DNA of 64,000 nucleotides. Source: Dryas octopetala. Its lineage: Eukaryota; Streptophyta; Magnoliopsida; Rosales; Rosaceae. Both the position numbers and the translations under genes were made by a program. The stretch lies in NCBI GenBank assembly GCA_963921425.1, contig OY992833.1:3350501-3414500 (forward strand), in the 5' to 3' direction. How positions within the stretch are numbered: the stretch's first letter is position 1; the number at the start of each line of letters is the position of its first letter. The notes beneath the pieces are model-generated. The model was not told the DNA's origin. It searched no databases and saw only the letters and a program-made list of their open reading frames with translations. Below, one piece after another: positions 22,516-33,438 of the stretch.

Positions 22516-24729
22516 TGTGACGCCTCAAAACTGGCCACGTCACAGTGGCACTCGTTCTAAAAATCCCGAGAATATAACACTTATACCACTAAGTATCACA
22601 TCCCCAAGCTTCCTAAAACTAGATAAACATGTTTTACAGCCGAATATATTTTTGAATAATACCTCGAAATATTATTAATAAACAAAAATATAAAGTCAAC
22701 CCGTGATGGTTATGAGTTTCAAAATACAGATAACCCTACTAAAGCATTAAGTAGATATTCATAGAATAAACAATAGAGATATCCTAACTCATACCTAGAG
22801 TGATTCTGCATGTATAGAACACTTATAACAAAAGACGAGAGACATCACCACCAATCCAAAGAAAAGATCTAAACCAGATAGACAGAAAGCTGAAATTGAA
22901 ACTGGAACTGACAAGATATAGATGCCACATCATCGGCCTCAGTCCAAGTCATTATTCACTAGGAGATCTGCACTCACAAGAGTATAGTAGGGGCCCCATC
23001 ACATATAATCATTACTTCCACTCGGGGGAAATCACAAGTTAGGTTTCAAAACAAGATAATGAAGGTATAATACATATGATTTGAATGAGAGGAAAACCAA
23101 GGTGAAACAATGCAACACAAAAAAATATCTACAATAATAATCAGGAAGTAAAACATTTACATGCTTTCACACATCTTTCGTGAAAATCCGACATGTGCAT
23201 GTCAATTTTAGAATACTTACCTACTGACCAAACACGAATGGCCAACTACCCATACCAGAATCCAGTCACCATCGATATAGTAGTAAGAGTATCCATTCCT
23301 GGTGAATACCACGTAGGCTAGCCTCCTAGAAGAACATTCAACTATCCCATCTGTAAACATTGCCTCATGAGGTTTAGGGGATCGAAATCCAAGGGCACCA
23401 CACTAAGGCCTTTTACTCTCAAATCGCAATAATAATCACAATAAAATCCATACAAGTATGTCATACAAAATCCATGCAATACTTGAAAAAAAATTCATAA
23501 TATATAGTATTTATCAAAATATGGGGAAATCCTCTAACCGAGACATGATGCTTTCCCTCTAATTTTTACCAATGTGAAAGCCATGCATGTCTCCATGTCT
23601 ACTTTGTCCACATGTACGTGTTGGAAAAATTGGAGTTCCAAATCCGACAACAACCATTAGGAATGTACAAAATGTACCCTCGACCTTGTCTGTTAAGACT
23701 AGGTAAAATTCAGAAGTTTGACATTAGCGTAACTACTAAGTTTCTCTGAATTCTTGATTCAGCATGACCTTGCTCCCCGAGGCAAAAGTCATGCACGTCA
23801 AACCATTTGGTTTCTAGTTAGGTTCATTTTAATTTAAATGGATGTGATTGATCGGTGTTAACCTACAACGTGTTATGGTCAGTGCATTGGGAAACTAAGA
23901 GAGCTCTGGCCCAGTCCTAAACGCCTGTATGTTCATGGACTGCCCTCATACAACACGTTGTTGAGTTTACCACATATATGGTCTCAATATATTATTAATC
24001 CAATTTCAGTTAAACAGTTAAGTGGTGTTTCGTCTAAAACCACAACTTATTAAATAAACAACTGTTAAAGAAGTTGAGTTACAAGCTTACTTTGTAGAAG
24101 ACGGTGCACGGGCAAAACCTCGATAAAATTAGACTAGCAAAATAATAAAATAAAATAATCTAATTAACAATAGTAAAAATCTAATAGAATTTCAACAGAG
24201 TTTCAACAAGGGTTGAAAGGGGTTACCAAAGGCTTCAAAATGGAAACCCTAATTTTAGCAAAATTTTGACTCTAGAAGGTGGGGCTCGGCTCCACGAACG
24301 TGTAAGCGAAGACGGCTCGCCAATTGGACTTCTAAAACTCAAGCTATGATCAAAATAGGAAAATTTATATTTGATCCTTAGAGAGAGAATGAAAACTCAA
24401 TCGGACTTTTGGTGTGAATGAAAATGATAAGAGTGGTGGGGTATTTATAGGTGGGTGGTGAGTGAATGGATGGCTAGGATTAAATGGGAATGTGTGGCTA
24501 AGATTGAATGAAATACTCTAGAATCAAAAATAGGAATTAAATAAATAGAAATAAAAATAAAAATCAGAATTCTATAATATCCTAGAGAATTCTAGGAAAT
24601 TCTAGAGAACTCTATTCCATGGACTCTTGGCGTTGTGGGTTAGGGCTGCTAGGCCAAAAACACAAAGAAAAGGGCCTTGAAACAGCCCAAATTGGGCTTC
24701 AAAAAGGCTGAAAGGAGAGGCCCAAAGAG

Positions 24730-24762
<33 letters not shown>

Positions 24763-25194
24763 AGGAGAAATGGGTTAGATTGAGTCGAGGCACGGGTCAA
24801 GGGGAAAGAGGGAAACGAAACGAGCGGGTCGCCCGTGCAAAAACGAGTAAGCTATGTGCATCCCTTGAGTCAAAACGGTCGCATCAATGCGTCTTAGCCA
24901 ACCACATTGCACCACGTGGCGCTTCACTTGATTTTTCTGCCTTGGTGATGTGACAGCAGTAGAGCTTAAGGGTGCCGACACGTGGATAAGTCATATCTAC
25001 ATAACACATTGAAAATCCATGGACTTGGGCTGATTTTCGGGTTAGGCCTAAGGTATAAATGTTTCAATGTGTTTCTCTTATCCTAGCCTATCTTAAAAGC
25101 AACTTATCATGCACAATTACATGAAGTAATATAGTGTAGTGTTATCCTAGCATTGATCATAGCTCTCCAGAACAATTCACGCGCACCTATCACA
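22516..25194 (-). mobile_element. Large LTR, inverted relative of the solo LTR at 33439-36066
   Basis: The plus strand starts TGTGACGCCTC, the complement of the other LTR's end. Matching blocks in reverse order include CCTCATGAGGTTT(A/T)GGGGATC (23364 versus 35222), the GACCTTGTCTGTTAAGAC stretch (23680) and AACTCAACAACGTGTTG-like text near 23945. A TATA box (complement of TATTTATA at 24442-24449) and paired CACGTG sites (24913, 24979) are in equivalent order. The right end (CTATCACA at 25194) is approximate and no TSD was found. A run of about 38 A lies near 24730-24760. No coding frames. Confidence 0.7.
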
Positions 25195-25800
25195 TAGTGA
25201 TCCAAGGCTCCCGGGCTTCTAGACATTTTACAATTCGAGGTGATTCACGTCTCGTCTTATGCTACCATCTTGTCCTCCACCACTATGCCTCATATGAGTC
25301 GGTTGTTTCTATTTTGAATAAATCACATACTATTGTACTAATATATGTTAATAATAAGATAATATTATTTTATTTACCCTTATTTCATAATCTTTATCAT
25401 TCAAAACGTTGTGCATGTTTGTATAACAAATCCATTGGTTTCGATAATAGTTTTTCATCGTGCAATATAGATATTAGGAGCAAGATCAGTTTCACACTAT
25501 GAAGATTGAATGGACACAAATCCTCACGCGTAGGCTCTTACCATCACCATCGAATTAGGGGAAAGTCCTTCAATCCTTAAAGGTAAAAAATGACCTTAGG
25601 CAAAGAACATTGATTCCTTATTTGGTCGCAAAAATTGTCCTATTTCAAAAGTCAAAAAGCGTGAAAACCACCAATAATCCATATCCATGAAACACATCCA
25701 CATTTCCTTGACGGTTCTTCCAAGAAAGCATCAAAGTGGCACACTCGTAATCCAACACCATACCCAAAAAGAAAGGACTATCTAGATCACAGCCTTTGAA
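25195..25800. other. Unassigned sequence
   Basis: Contains a 101-aa open frame at 25197-25502 with no recognisable domain and AT-rich composition, so it is not called as a gene. The left edge of the F-box segmental duplication lies near 25800. Confidence 0.4.
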
Positions 25801-25984
25801 CATTGTCACGTGAGTTGTTGGAAAAAAGAACGAACAACAAGATAAGAACTAAACATGCGTCTAGGTTTGGAAGAATAATAGCTGGAGTCCAACAAAAAAA
25901 GGAAATCATCGTAAGAAAATAATGGAAAAATGTAAAACACACATTTAGATATATAGTAAAGAGACAAAACCTAATCATAATTGG

Positions 25985-26448
25985 TAGAGGTGTCTAACAG
26001 ACTGGCTGGCACGAGCACGATATAGGCGTGACATGACACGACATGAGTACATGGGCAAGGCCGACTGAAGCTTCTAGCCAATCAGGCACTACACGACATG
26101 AGCACAAGCACGAGATGAGCCCGAACTAGGCATGAATCGTTTAAGATTGTTATTTCCATTTTTAAAGAACTTTTTGATCAATAAGGAAATTCAATTTATC
26201 AATTGAAAAAATGTTTTTATATTTAATTATAAAAAAGAAAAAATATTATAATATTAGTTTTTCTCACCCTAAAAAACAAAAAGAAAAAGCGTCATGGGCC
26301 GGCCCATTTAATTAAGTTATGGCACGAACACGAATGGGCCGCGGGCTATGCCGAGCTCAAGTCTTAGCTGTACGAGACAACACGAGCATGGCACGAAAGC
26401 ACAAATGTGCTCAACTTAAACACCGACTTGGCCCGTTTGACACCACTA
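25985..26448. mobile_element. hAT-type MITE, 464 bp, TSD ATAATTGG
   Basis: Termini TAGAGGTGTCTAAC and (complement) TAGTGGTGTCAAAC form an imperfect terminal inverted repeat. A perfect 8-bp duplication ATAATTGG lies at 25977-25984 and 26449-26456. Short terminal repeats with an 8-bp TSD are the hallmark of hAT elements. The duplicated copy at 47567-47574 has the same site once and no element. No coding frame. Confidence 0.93.
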
Positions 26449-26859
26449 ATAATTGGGAAAGAAAACCAAACATGATCCTAATTGGAAAGAAAAACAAAAC
26501 CTATTCTTAAATATTGGAAAAACCAAACCTAATATCAAATTTAATCCTAATCCTGATTTCAACCAAACCTACCTTTATAACATGAATTGAGATGTAAGTT
26601 GTCATACATCTATTCTATATAGAAAACTATGGGAAGGAAGATAACTTTAGTATCATGAAAATATATATAAAGACGTTTCTTATGTTTCCTCAAAAAAAAA
26701 AAAAAAGACGTTTCTTATGACCGTCCACCACTTGACTTAATATTATATAGGAAAAATACAACATAAAAGGAAGTTAACCAAATATAAGGAAGTTACAACA
26801 TATAAGGAATTTAACTGACATATAAGGAAAGAAATCTGTATATTGTCCGTTCCTGAGTA

Positions 26860-27047
26860 AATCTACTTATATATATATATATATACAAATTACTAAGAAT
26901 TTTTCATAAGTTTAATAGGGCCGGCGACCGAAGTGAACTCCGATAAGGGTCCTGGCCTTCTTTAGTCACCATACAATAGGGTAGTAGCACCTGACCTTGA
27001 AGTTTTGAGAGGAAATTGCTTGGAGATAAAGGATCATAGCGATCAAG
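26860..27047 (+). promoter_or_regulatory. Putative promoter and 5'-UTR exon of F-box gene A
   Basis: A TATA-rich run (about 26868-26884) is followed by a leader that is conserved in copy B: AGGGCCGGCGACC at 26919 and 48027, GTAGTAGCACCTGACCTT at 26981 and 48090, and TTTTGAGAGGAAATT. Conservation of this block above the surrounding sequence suggests a transcribed leader ending CAAG at 27047. The transcription start is inferred only. Confidence 0.5.
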
Positions 27048-29368
27048 GTAAACTCTCAAGAATATTTGTGTTCGCTTATCATGTATATCCTATATATTTT
27101 TCTTTTTTGTGTATGAGATTTTGTGTTTTGTTTGTATATTTTGACATCATTTGAGCATACAGTGTGATCTAATCAGCCTAGTAAAATCTCAATTTTGTGT
27201 GACAAAATCCCACTATGATAGTGGATATAGGCAAAGATCGAGATCGAGCTACTGTAAATGAACCTTGGTACATAGTTGTCCATTTTGTTGTTTGTTCAAT
27301 TTTGTAAATATGAATGACAAGTTGAATTGCGGTGAATCAGGCGTTAAATCCTAGTCGACCAAATTGCTTCCACAAACGAGAAATGCGTACTCTTAGTAGA
27401 ATTAATTTTTTAACTAATTGAACTTGAACCTTTGTGTGATGGACTTATTATGTAGGTCCAACCTGGATTAAAATTAATTATGTCCTAATATTGTTGGGGC
27501 TAAACTAATTAGATGATTTTAATTAACATTTCCATAAAACTTAATTAGACTAATAATTTAAGTTGTTACAAGAACTAATTCTTTGTTGTGTACTAATTAA
27601 CCTTTCTCTAGCCTTCAGGTATTATTTTTTTTAAAGACTAAGTTTTTAATTTATAGTTAATATTAAAAAAGCCCATTGCAAACATTATAATGTTAAAAAC
27701 TCAACTTGTTAATTATATATCACTCTAGTTCATGTTTTAATCGAGAGTTGCATTCTGAACCCTCTTGTAATTGTCAGTCAATTGACAATACAATTGAAAC
27801 TGTATTTTTGAATTTTTAAGTTTTTTTTTTCTTTAGACTTATGTGTATTAATTTCTTATAGTGTTGCATTAACATTCCAAAAATGGCATGTAACAAAAAA
27901 ATCATGTAAATGACTATTATTTTTGATGTAATTGCCAGTTCGAAGTTGAGCGTTTGAACATTTTTGTCGAGTACTTGAACACTTTTTGTTAATTGTTTAA
28001 ACAATACTCAAGGATGAGCTTATAGGTGGACCGGCAATGAAAATGTATGCTGAAACTTAAAACTAAATTGGATTGATTTATTTATAGTGTTGGCTTGTTT
28101 TGTGTATGAATCCTCGTAGTTGTCCTTATTAACTATTAGGCCTTTAATTTAACTAAAATTAGAGTCTTGCTTAACTTGGAATTGAAAGAAAATTTATATC
28201 TTGGTTAGTTGGTTGAGTTGAGTAATATGAATATTACTTCATATATATTTATTTGTAAATGTTCGTTGTAAGGTAATACAAAATCCTTCCTTGAAATACC
28301 AAATACAAAATCTCTTTTGTCTTTATTCTCTGTTACCTTAGCTTCATTACATTTTTTAAAATCTTTAATGAAGTTATCTTGGAAAATATTAATTATTCTC
28401 TTGAAGTATTTAATGATTAATAGTATATGGATGGCTCGGTACCTTACTGTTTATGGAATTTTAATCTTTCTAGTTTTTTTTGAGGAATTAATCTTTCTAG
28501 TTTAATTAAAAAAAATTTTGGTGAAGAGTTTAATTAACATTTTAGTCATAAGGGTTAGACTTAATCTTGAATTAAGTGGAGTACACTCTTAGGATTACAA
28601 ACTACATTAATAAATGATATACTGTGTAATTTTCCTAAGCTAAAAAATTAAGAAAATAAAAATCTACGAGGATTTGCTATTTAAGCTTGGCGAATCAAGC
28701 ATTAGAGATTTATTATTTCTAAAGTAAGAAACCTACCAAATCTATTAAAATATGTGTCATCTTTCAAATATAGTTTCTTTTTATTTTTTATTTTTTTGCT
28801 TTTTATATTTCATGTTGGGTTTTCTTATTTTGAGTATAGAATTCTTATAAGAAATTTCTTATTTTCTAACGGCTAATTGAAGTTGGTTATAGAAATGTTC
28901 CCCCCTCCCCAATTGAAGTATCTTATGGAAAACTGTTAATATATGAGAAGATATGGAGGAAATCAACCAAGACTCAATATACAGAAGTAGAAAACAATTT
29001 CAAACTATCCACCTAATTACAACAAGCAATCAGCCTAAATACAAGTAGGGAGAAATAAATTAGATCAATCAATATTATTAAGGTTTCCCTTAAGTCCCAA
29101 CAGAATCTTAAGGGAAATTTATAAAAAATTAAAATTAATAGCGCTCACTCTGAAGTCTGACCCCTAATTGAAGATTATTAAGGTTTCTTATGGTAAATCC
29201 ACTCTAGAGTTAAAGAAAGTATGCATCGTGGGTGTATTGGGGTCTGGTTTGGAGATTAAGAGTATGTGAATTAAGTTGAGGATTGTAATTGTTTAGTTGT
29301 TTGGTTGTGTTTTAATCTGTTTGTTGTCTCTGCTCATTTCTTGGTTATTTTCTGTGTGATTTGTGTAG
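27048..29368 (+). other. Putative 5'-UTR intron of F-box gene A
   Basis: The donor AAG/GTAAACT at 27048 is conserved in copy B (48160), and a pyrimidine-rich GATTTGTGTAG acceptor lies directly before the ATG at 29369, again as in copy B (GATTTTTGTAG). The intervening 2.3 kb is AT-rich and has no recognised gene. Confidence 0.5.
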
Positions 29369-30493
29369 ATGGATGCATCAACAACATTAGATGGCAGAAG
29401 TTACACAATGTTGCTCAATTCTTCAAAACTGAAACATTGTGGCAAATACATCACCCCAGAAATAACTGCGGACATACTGTCAAGGCTGCCAGTGAAATCT
29501 GTAGTACGATTTCGCTGTGTATGCAAGTCCTGGCCTACCATAATCTCCGATCCTGATTTCGTTTTGAAGCACCAGAAGGCCACAAACAGTACCAACAGCT
29601 TCAAGCTGTTTGTCTCAACTAGACCCCTCCTCTCGATAGACTATAACGATGGTCTTTTGGCAACAAGAGAGCTTGATCCTCCCAGGGAAGTCGTATCTTG
29701 TGTGAGAATTCTAGGTTCCTGTAATGGCTTGGTCTGTCTAGAAGTGGACAACAACAGAATTATCTTATGGAATCCTTGTACCAGAGTTACCAAGGTGTTG
29801 CCGGAACCTCCTTCTGATGATGATAATTTCTATGGTTTTGGTTACGACTCCTCTACTCAAGATTACAAGCTAATCCGGGGCGTTACAGCTTATGAGGAGG
29901 GGACTGTGATTGAGGTCTTTTCAATAAAATCAAATTCTTGGAGGACTTTGGAAGACGACAATGAAGTCAGTGTGCATGAGCAGGGGTGCCTGTTTAATGG
30001 AGCTCTACATTGGGCAGAGCTTCGCGCAATGAGCTCCAAAATATTTTCTTTTGACTTAGCAGAAGAGAAATTCAAGGAGGTGGTGCCATTGCCCTCTTGT
30101 GCTAACAGGGATTATATCTTCGCCGGAATTGGGACATCAAGAAATCGTATGTTCGTTTATACTGACCCCATTGACGACACCCCATTTACCATATGGGTGA
30201 TGGAGGAATATGGAGTTCAGGAATCTTGGACTAGAGTCCTACAAATTTCCTTAGATATTCTAGCTCAAGAGCTTAATGATGAAGATGATGAAATTTCATT
30301 GAAGCCTCTATGCATTTTAGAGAATGGACAAGTCTTGATGGATTATGAGGGAACGGACTTGGTACTATATAATCCCAAGGCACGTACATTTGAGGATATT
30401 ATTGAGGATGATGGTGAGAATTGTTGCTTTGAAGCAGCTACCTATGTAGAGACTTTAGTTTCACCAGTAACCGGGAGCAGTGCAGACATGTGA
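29369..30493 (+). CDS. F-box protein with F-box-associated domain, copy A
   Basis: 374 aa, intact, single coding exon. The F-box is at residues 28-69 (ITPEITADILSRLPVKSVVR, then CVCKSWPTIISDPDFVLKHQ). It is followed by an F-box-associated interaction domain with GSCNGLVCLEV, ILWNPCTR, YGFGYDSSTQDYKLIRG, LFNGALHWAEL, IFSFDLAEEKF and YGVQESWTRVLQ. The family (CPR1/At3g06240-like) uses the F-box to bind SKP1 in an SCF ubiquitin ligase and the C-terminal domain to bind a substrate. The substrate here is unknown. The start was chosen at the first ATG after the conserved acceptor. Copy B (49736) is a close paralogue. It does not show the typical sequence of S-locus SFBB proteins. Confidence 0.92.
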   Translation: MDASTTLDGRSYTMLLNSSKLKHCGKYITPEITADILSRLPVKSVVRFRCVCKSWPTIISDPDFVLKHQKATNSTNSFKLFVSTRPLLSIDYNDGLLATRELDPPREVVSCVRILGSCNGLVCLEVDNNRIILWNPCTRVTKVLPEPPSDDDNFYGFGYDSSTQDYKLIRGVTAYEEGTVIEVFSIKSNSWRTLEDDNEVSVHEQGCLFNGALHWAELRAMSSKIFSFDLAEEKFKEVVPLPSCANRDYIFAGIGTSRNRMFVYTDPIDDTPFTIWVMEEYGVQESWTRVLQISLDILAQELNDEDDEISLKPLCILENGQVLMDYEGTDLVLYNPKARTFEDIIEDDGENCCFEAATYVETLVSPVTGSSADM

Positions 30494-31240
30494 AACTAAC
30501 ATTGCCCCAGTCTAATGAATTTGGATTCTCTTCTTGTCTTGGCTATTTTTGACTTTATGTCCTCTAGTCTTTCTATCTGATATGTTCAAGTCCTATGTAA
30601 TTTTTGTTTGGAGCAGCAAAATGTTAGTGTGGAAGACTTTCAGTTATTTTGTTGTTATTTTTATGATTTCAGTGTTTCTTTCTTTAAACTTGCCCTGTAC
30701 ACAGTAGATGTGGTGTTATCTGTTTTCCAATTGTTCATAAGTTATTGGTACTCCCAGGCATTACAGGTATGACTACATCAGATGCCCAGAAATTGAAAGA
30801 CTTCTTAGAAGTTGTAAGTAGTAGTAAGAAACTAACCTAATGATTTTTCTGCCTCAAGCCCACATGATTTTAGGCAGTAAGATGAAGATTTAAGAAGTCA
30901 TGATTTTCTGCCAATGTTACAGGATTCTTTAGTAAACCAAGAAGTCAAGATTTGGGAAATCAGAACAAGATAGTAATCAAATCTAATCCAGAGAAATTAA
31001 TAAAAAAAAATGGGGATAAATACAAGTAACAACTCAAACAAGTGACTGAATCAAGCAAGATTGATTAAGTATAGTCTAGGAGAATCAGAAGAACGATTCT
31101 TAGAGTGAAATCATTGACATACCTTCAGAGAGAGGTAAAGTTTTGATAGATCATGACTGAATCCAGCAAGATTGGTACAATCTGAATACATTTCCACCAA
31201 AATCATCGACACAAAAATATATATATATCAGCAGAAGATT
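30494..31240 (+). other. Downstream region of F-box gene A
   Basis: 30494-30720 matches the region after gene B (50867-51100), and 31140-31240 matches 51120-51230. About 390 bases in between (30745-31135) have no counterpart in copy B, so they are an insertion in A or a loss in B. No gene seen. Confidence 0.6.
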
Positions 31241-31438
31241 CGGACTCCTCGACATGTGAGGACACACCAACTTGAATCCAAGAGAATCTGGAAAAGGATT
31301 TGTGATATTGTGCATATATTGTGATTCCTTTCTTAGATGGGTTATGAAGGAATATGGAGACAATCAGACATCAGAGTTTAAACTTTAAACCCAGGTGTAA
31401 ACATTAGTTTGGGAGCCTTGGGCTTGGGTATCCAAGAG

Positions 31439-31995
31439 AGGGGGCAGTGCTGAGGAGTGAGGGACCCTCTTGTCCTCAAACTGATGCGGTCCAATCAAAT
31501 AAAGTCAAGTTTTTTTTTTTTTTTTTTAAATTGTATCCAAACACAACCATTCTCTTGTTATTTAGAAATCCAAACATCATGGCCAAAAAAAAAAAAGAAA
31601 TCCAAACATCATGGCCAACAAAAAAAAAAAAAAAAAAAATTCAAACACAACTATACCGTTTTGTAGTTGAGATTTCGATTTTATTTTGTTCTAATTAATG
31701 ACTGTAATTCAATATTAGTGTTAATTAAAAAATTTCCGTCAAGTCTCTTATAATTCCATTAAATATTGATCACGTGCTTGGCACATGACCAAGTTTTAAA
31801 AGAAAATTTGTCTTTTTCATCATTTGTTAAAAAATGGTTATAAAAATTAAAAATTTAAAAGAATGAAAAATTTAAAAGCATCCCCACCCCCACACCCCAC
31901 CCGCTCCCTCTCCTCTCCGGACATCGGTCGGCCCCTCGCCGTTAATCTCCTTTCTCTTTCCCTCTCTCACTTTTTTTTTTTTCTCTCTCTCTGTG
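31439..31995 (+). repeat. Left arm of a long inverted pair with 41590-42570
   Basis: Starts GGGGGCAGTGCTGAGG and contains ACCCTCTTGTCCTCAAA. The complement of 42485-42570 reads TGGGCAATGCTTGG with the same ACCCTCTTGTCCTCAAA. Further in, TCACGTGCTTGGCAC is found in both arms (about 31769 and 41746). Poly-A and poly-T runs interrupt the arm. Confidence 0.7.
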
Positions 31996-31997
31996 CC

Positions 31998-32435
31998 CAG
32001 TGGCAGAACCAGGATTTAAAACTCGGGTAAGCTAAATCTCTTGATTATTTTTTTTTTAGTACAAAAATACACATAAAATATTTATACAGGAACTCGAAAA
32101 AAAAAAAATCAGAACAATACAAGAAAATTTTATTAATATTAAAAAAATATCAACCTAGTCATGAGGGACATATTGAACATTACCCCTCAAAATGTATATT
32201 TATACAAATATTTATTAAACTATAACTTAATTGACCAAAAAAAAGGATTAATAACTTAAAACAAAATTCTTTTTCGACTTTTCAGATCCTTTATTTAAAT
32301 TTTAATGAGTTTTATTTTTCAAAGTAAAAGGTATTATATAAGTCATTAATTGACTTAACTTCTATAGATACTGAGCTTCTATATGATATATAATCACTTT
32401 TTTTTAGCAGAATTCTTGGCTGGGCTGTGCCACTG
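31998..32435. mobile_element. hAT-type MITE, 438 bp, TSD TCTGTGCC
   Basis: Termini CAGTGGCAGAACCAGG and (complement) CAGTGGCACAGCCCAG. A perfect 8-bp duplication TCTGTGCC at 31990-31997 and 32436-32443. The CAGTGGC(G/A) start is common among plant hAT MITEs. No coding frame. Confidence 0.93.
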
Positions 32436-32631
32436 TCTGTGCCAGACTGACAGTCACATTCAACTACCAAGCTGAAGAAGAAGAACCAAATCCCATAAAG
32501 AAATTGAGAGTAAGTATGCAATTTAGAAGGTTAAGAAAAATAGGTTTCATTTCTGGAGATATAAACAAGAGATAATTAGACTTGGGTTCTTTAGAAAAAC
32601 AGTTTTTAGATGAAGACTGAAGGTGTTTTAA

Positions 32632-32752
32632 AATTTATAAGAAAATCTTTTTAATTTATAATAAAGTTCTTTAATTTATAAGAAATTTTTTTTTAATTCA
32701 TAATAAAGTCCTTTTAATTTATAAGAAAATCTATTTAATTCATAATAAAGTC
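32632..32752. repeat. Three tandem copies of a 41-43-bp AT-rich unit
   Basis: AATTTATAAGAAA begins at 32632, 32673 and 32716, each followed by TTTAATT(T/C)ATAATAAAGT. The rest of 32436-33006 shows nothing recognisable. Confidence 0.75.
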
Positions 32753-33006
32753 CTCCCCCGATTTAAAGAGTATTTTCCCTCCTATGGTGTAGAGTGGGCT
32801 TTGTAGAGGCTACATGTTAGGTTTTAACTCCGGAATTTTGGATCAAAGAAGAAAAATAAAATGACTTGATTAAAAACCTTAAATCACTACCGGTCTTAGT
32901 CTAAGAAAGACTTATGAAATGGACTGCACTCTAAGTCTCTCTAAAAACAATCCAAACCCACCATATCTTTACATATATAATTCATACCCAATTAGTCCAA
33001 GGAAGA

Positions 33007-33438
33007 TGTGAGACCTCAAAAAAATTTTGTGTTTTATTTTCTGGTTATTCTATTTTCAAAGGTTTGTTTTGAGCCAATAGGAAATTAGTTTTCTTCACTA
33101 CGAGTCCGTAGCAATTTTTCGGAATCTTTTTCGCAGTCCAATTGTATTTTTGGGGAGTGTTTGAAGTTGGAAGAGTGTAGAAAGTTTGAGTTGGTTGAAG
33201 TGGTGTGATCCCAACCATTGGATTTGTTTTTTATCCAATGGCTGAGATGCTGCCACATGGTTAGGCAACTGGAAAGGTGGAAGACACGCGAAATTTGTGG
33301 ATTTCGGTGGTAGTTTCTGGATAACCTTACAGAGGGCTCGGCAAAGCCACCGTGGGCTCAACAGGCTTACCGAGATCTTGACCAAATCGGCAAGAGCTTG
33401 GTGGTTGACTTATAAATACCCCCAGCCCTTTATTTCTG
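33007..33438 (+). mobile_element. LTR fragment (TGTGAGACCTC type), interrupted by a solo LTR
   Basis: Starts TGTGAGACCTC and carries the shared LTR module at 33090-33180 (ACTACGAGTCCGTAG, GTTTGAAGTTGG). A solo LTR is inserted at 33439. The broken sequence continues from 36072, itself cut again by a hAT element at 36332. The far end was not located. Confidence 0.6.

Noticed and set aside
29369..30493. F-box genes as S-locus SFBB genes
   Set aside because: The domain order is shared, but the typical SFBB stretches are absent and no S-RNase gene is in the window. CPR1/At3g06240-like is the better fit.
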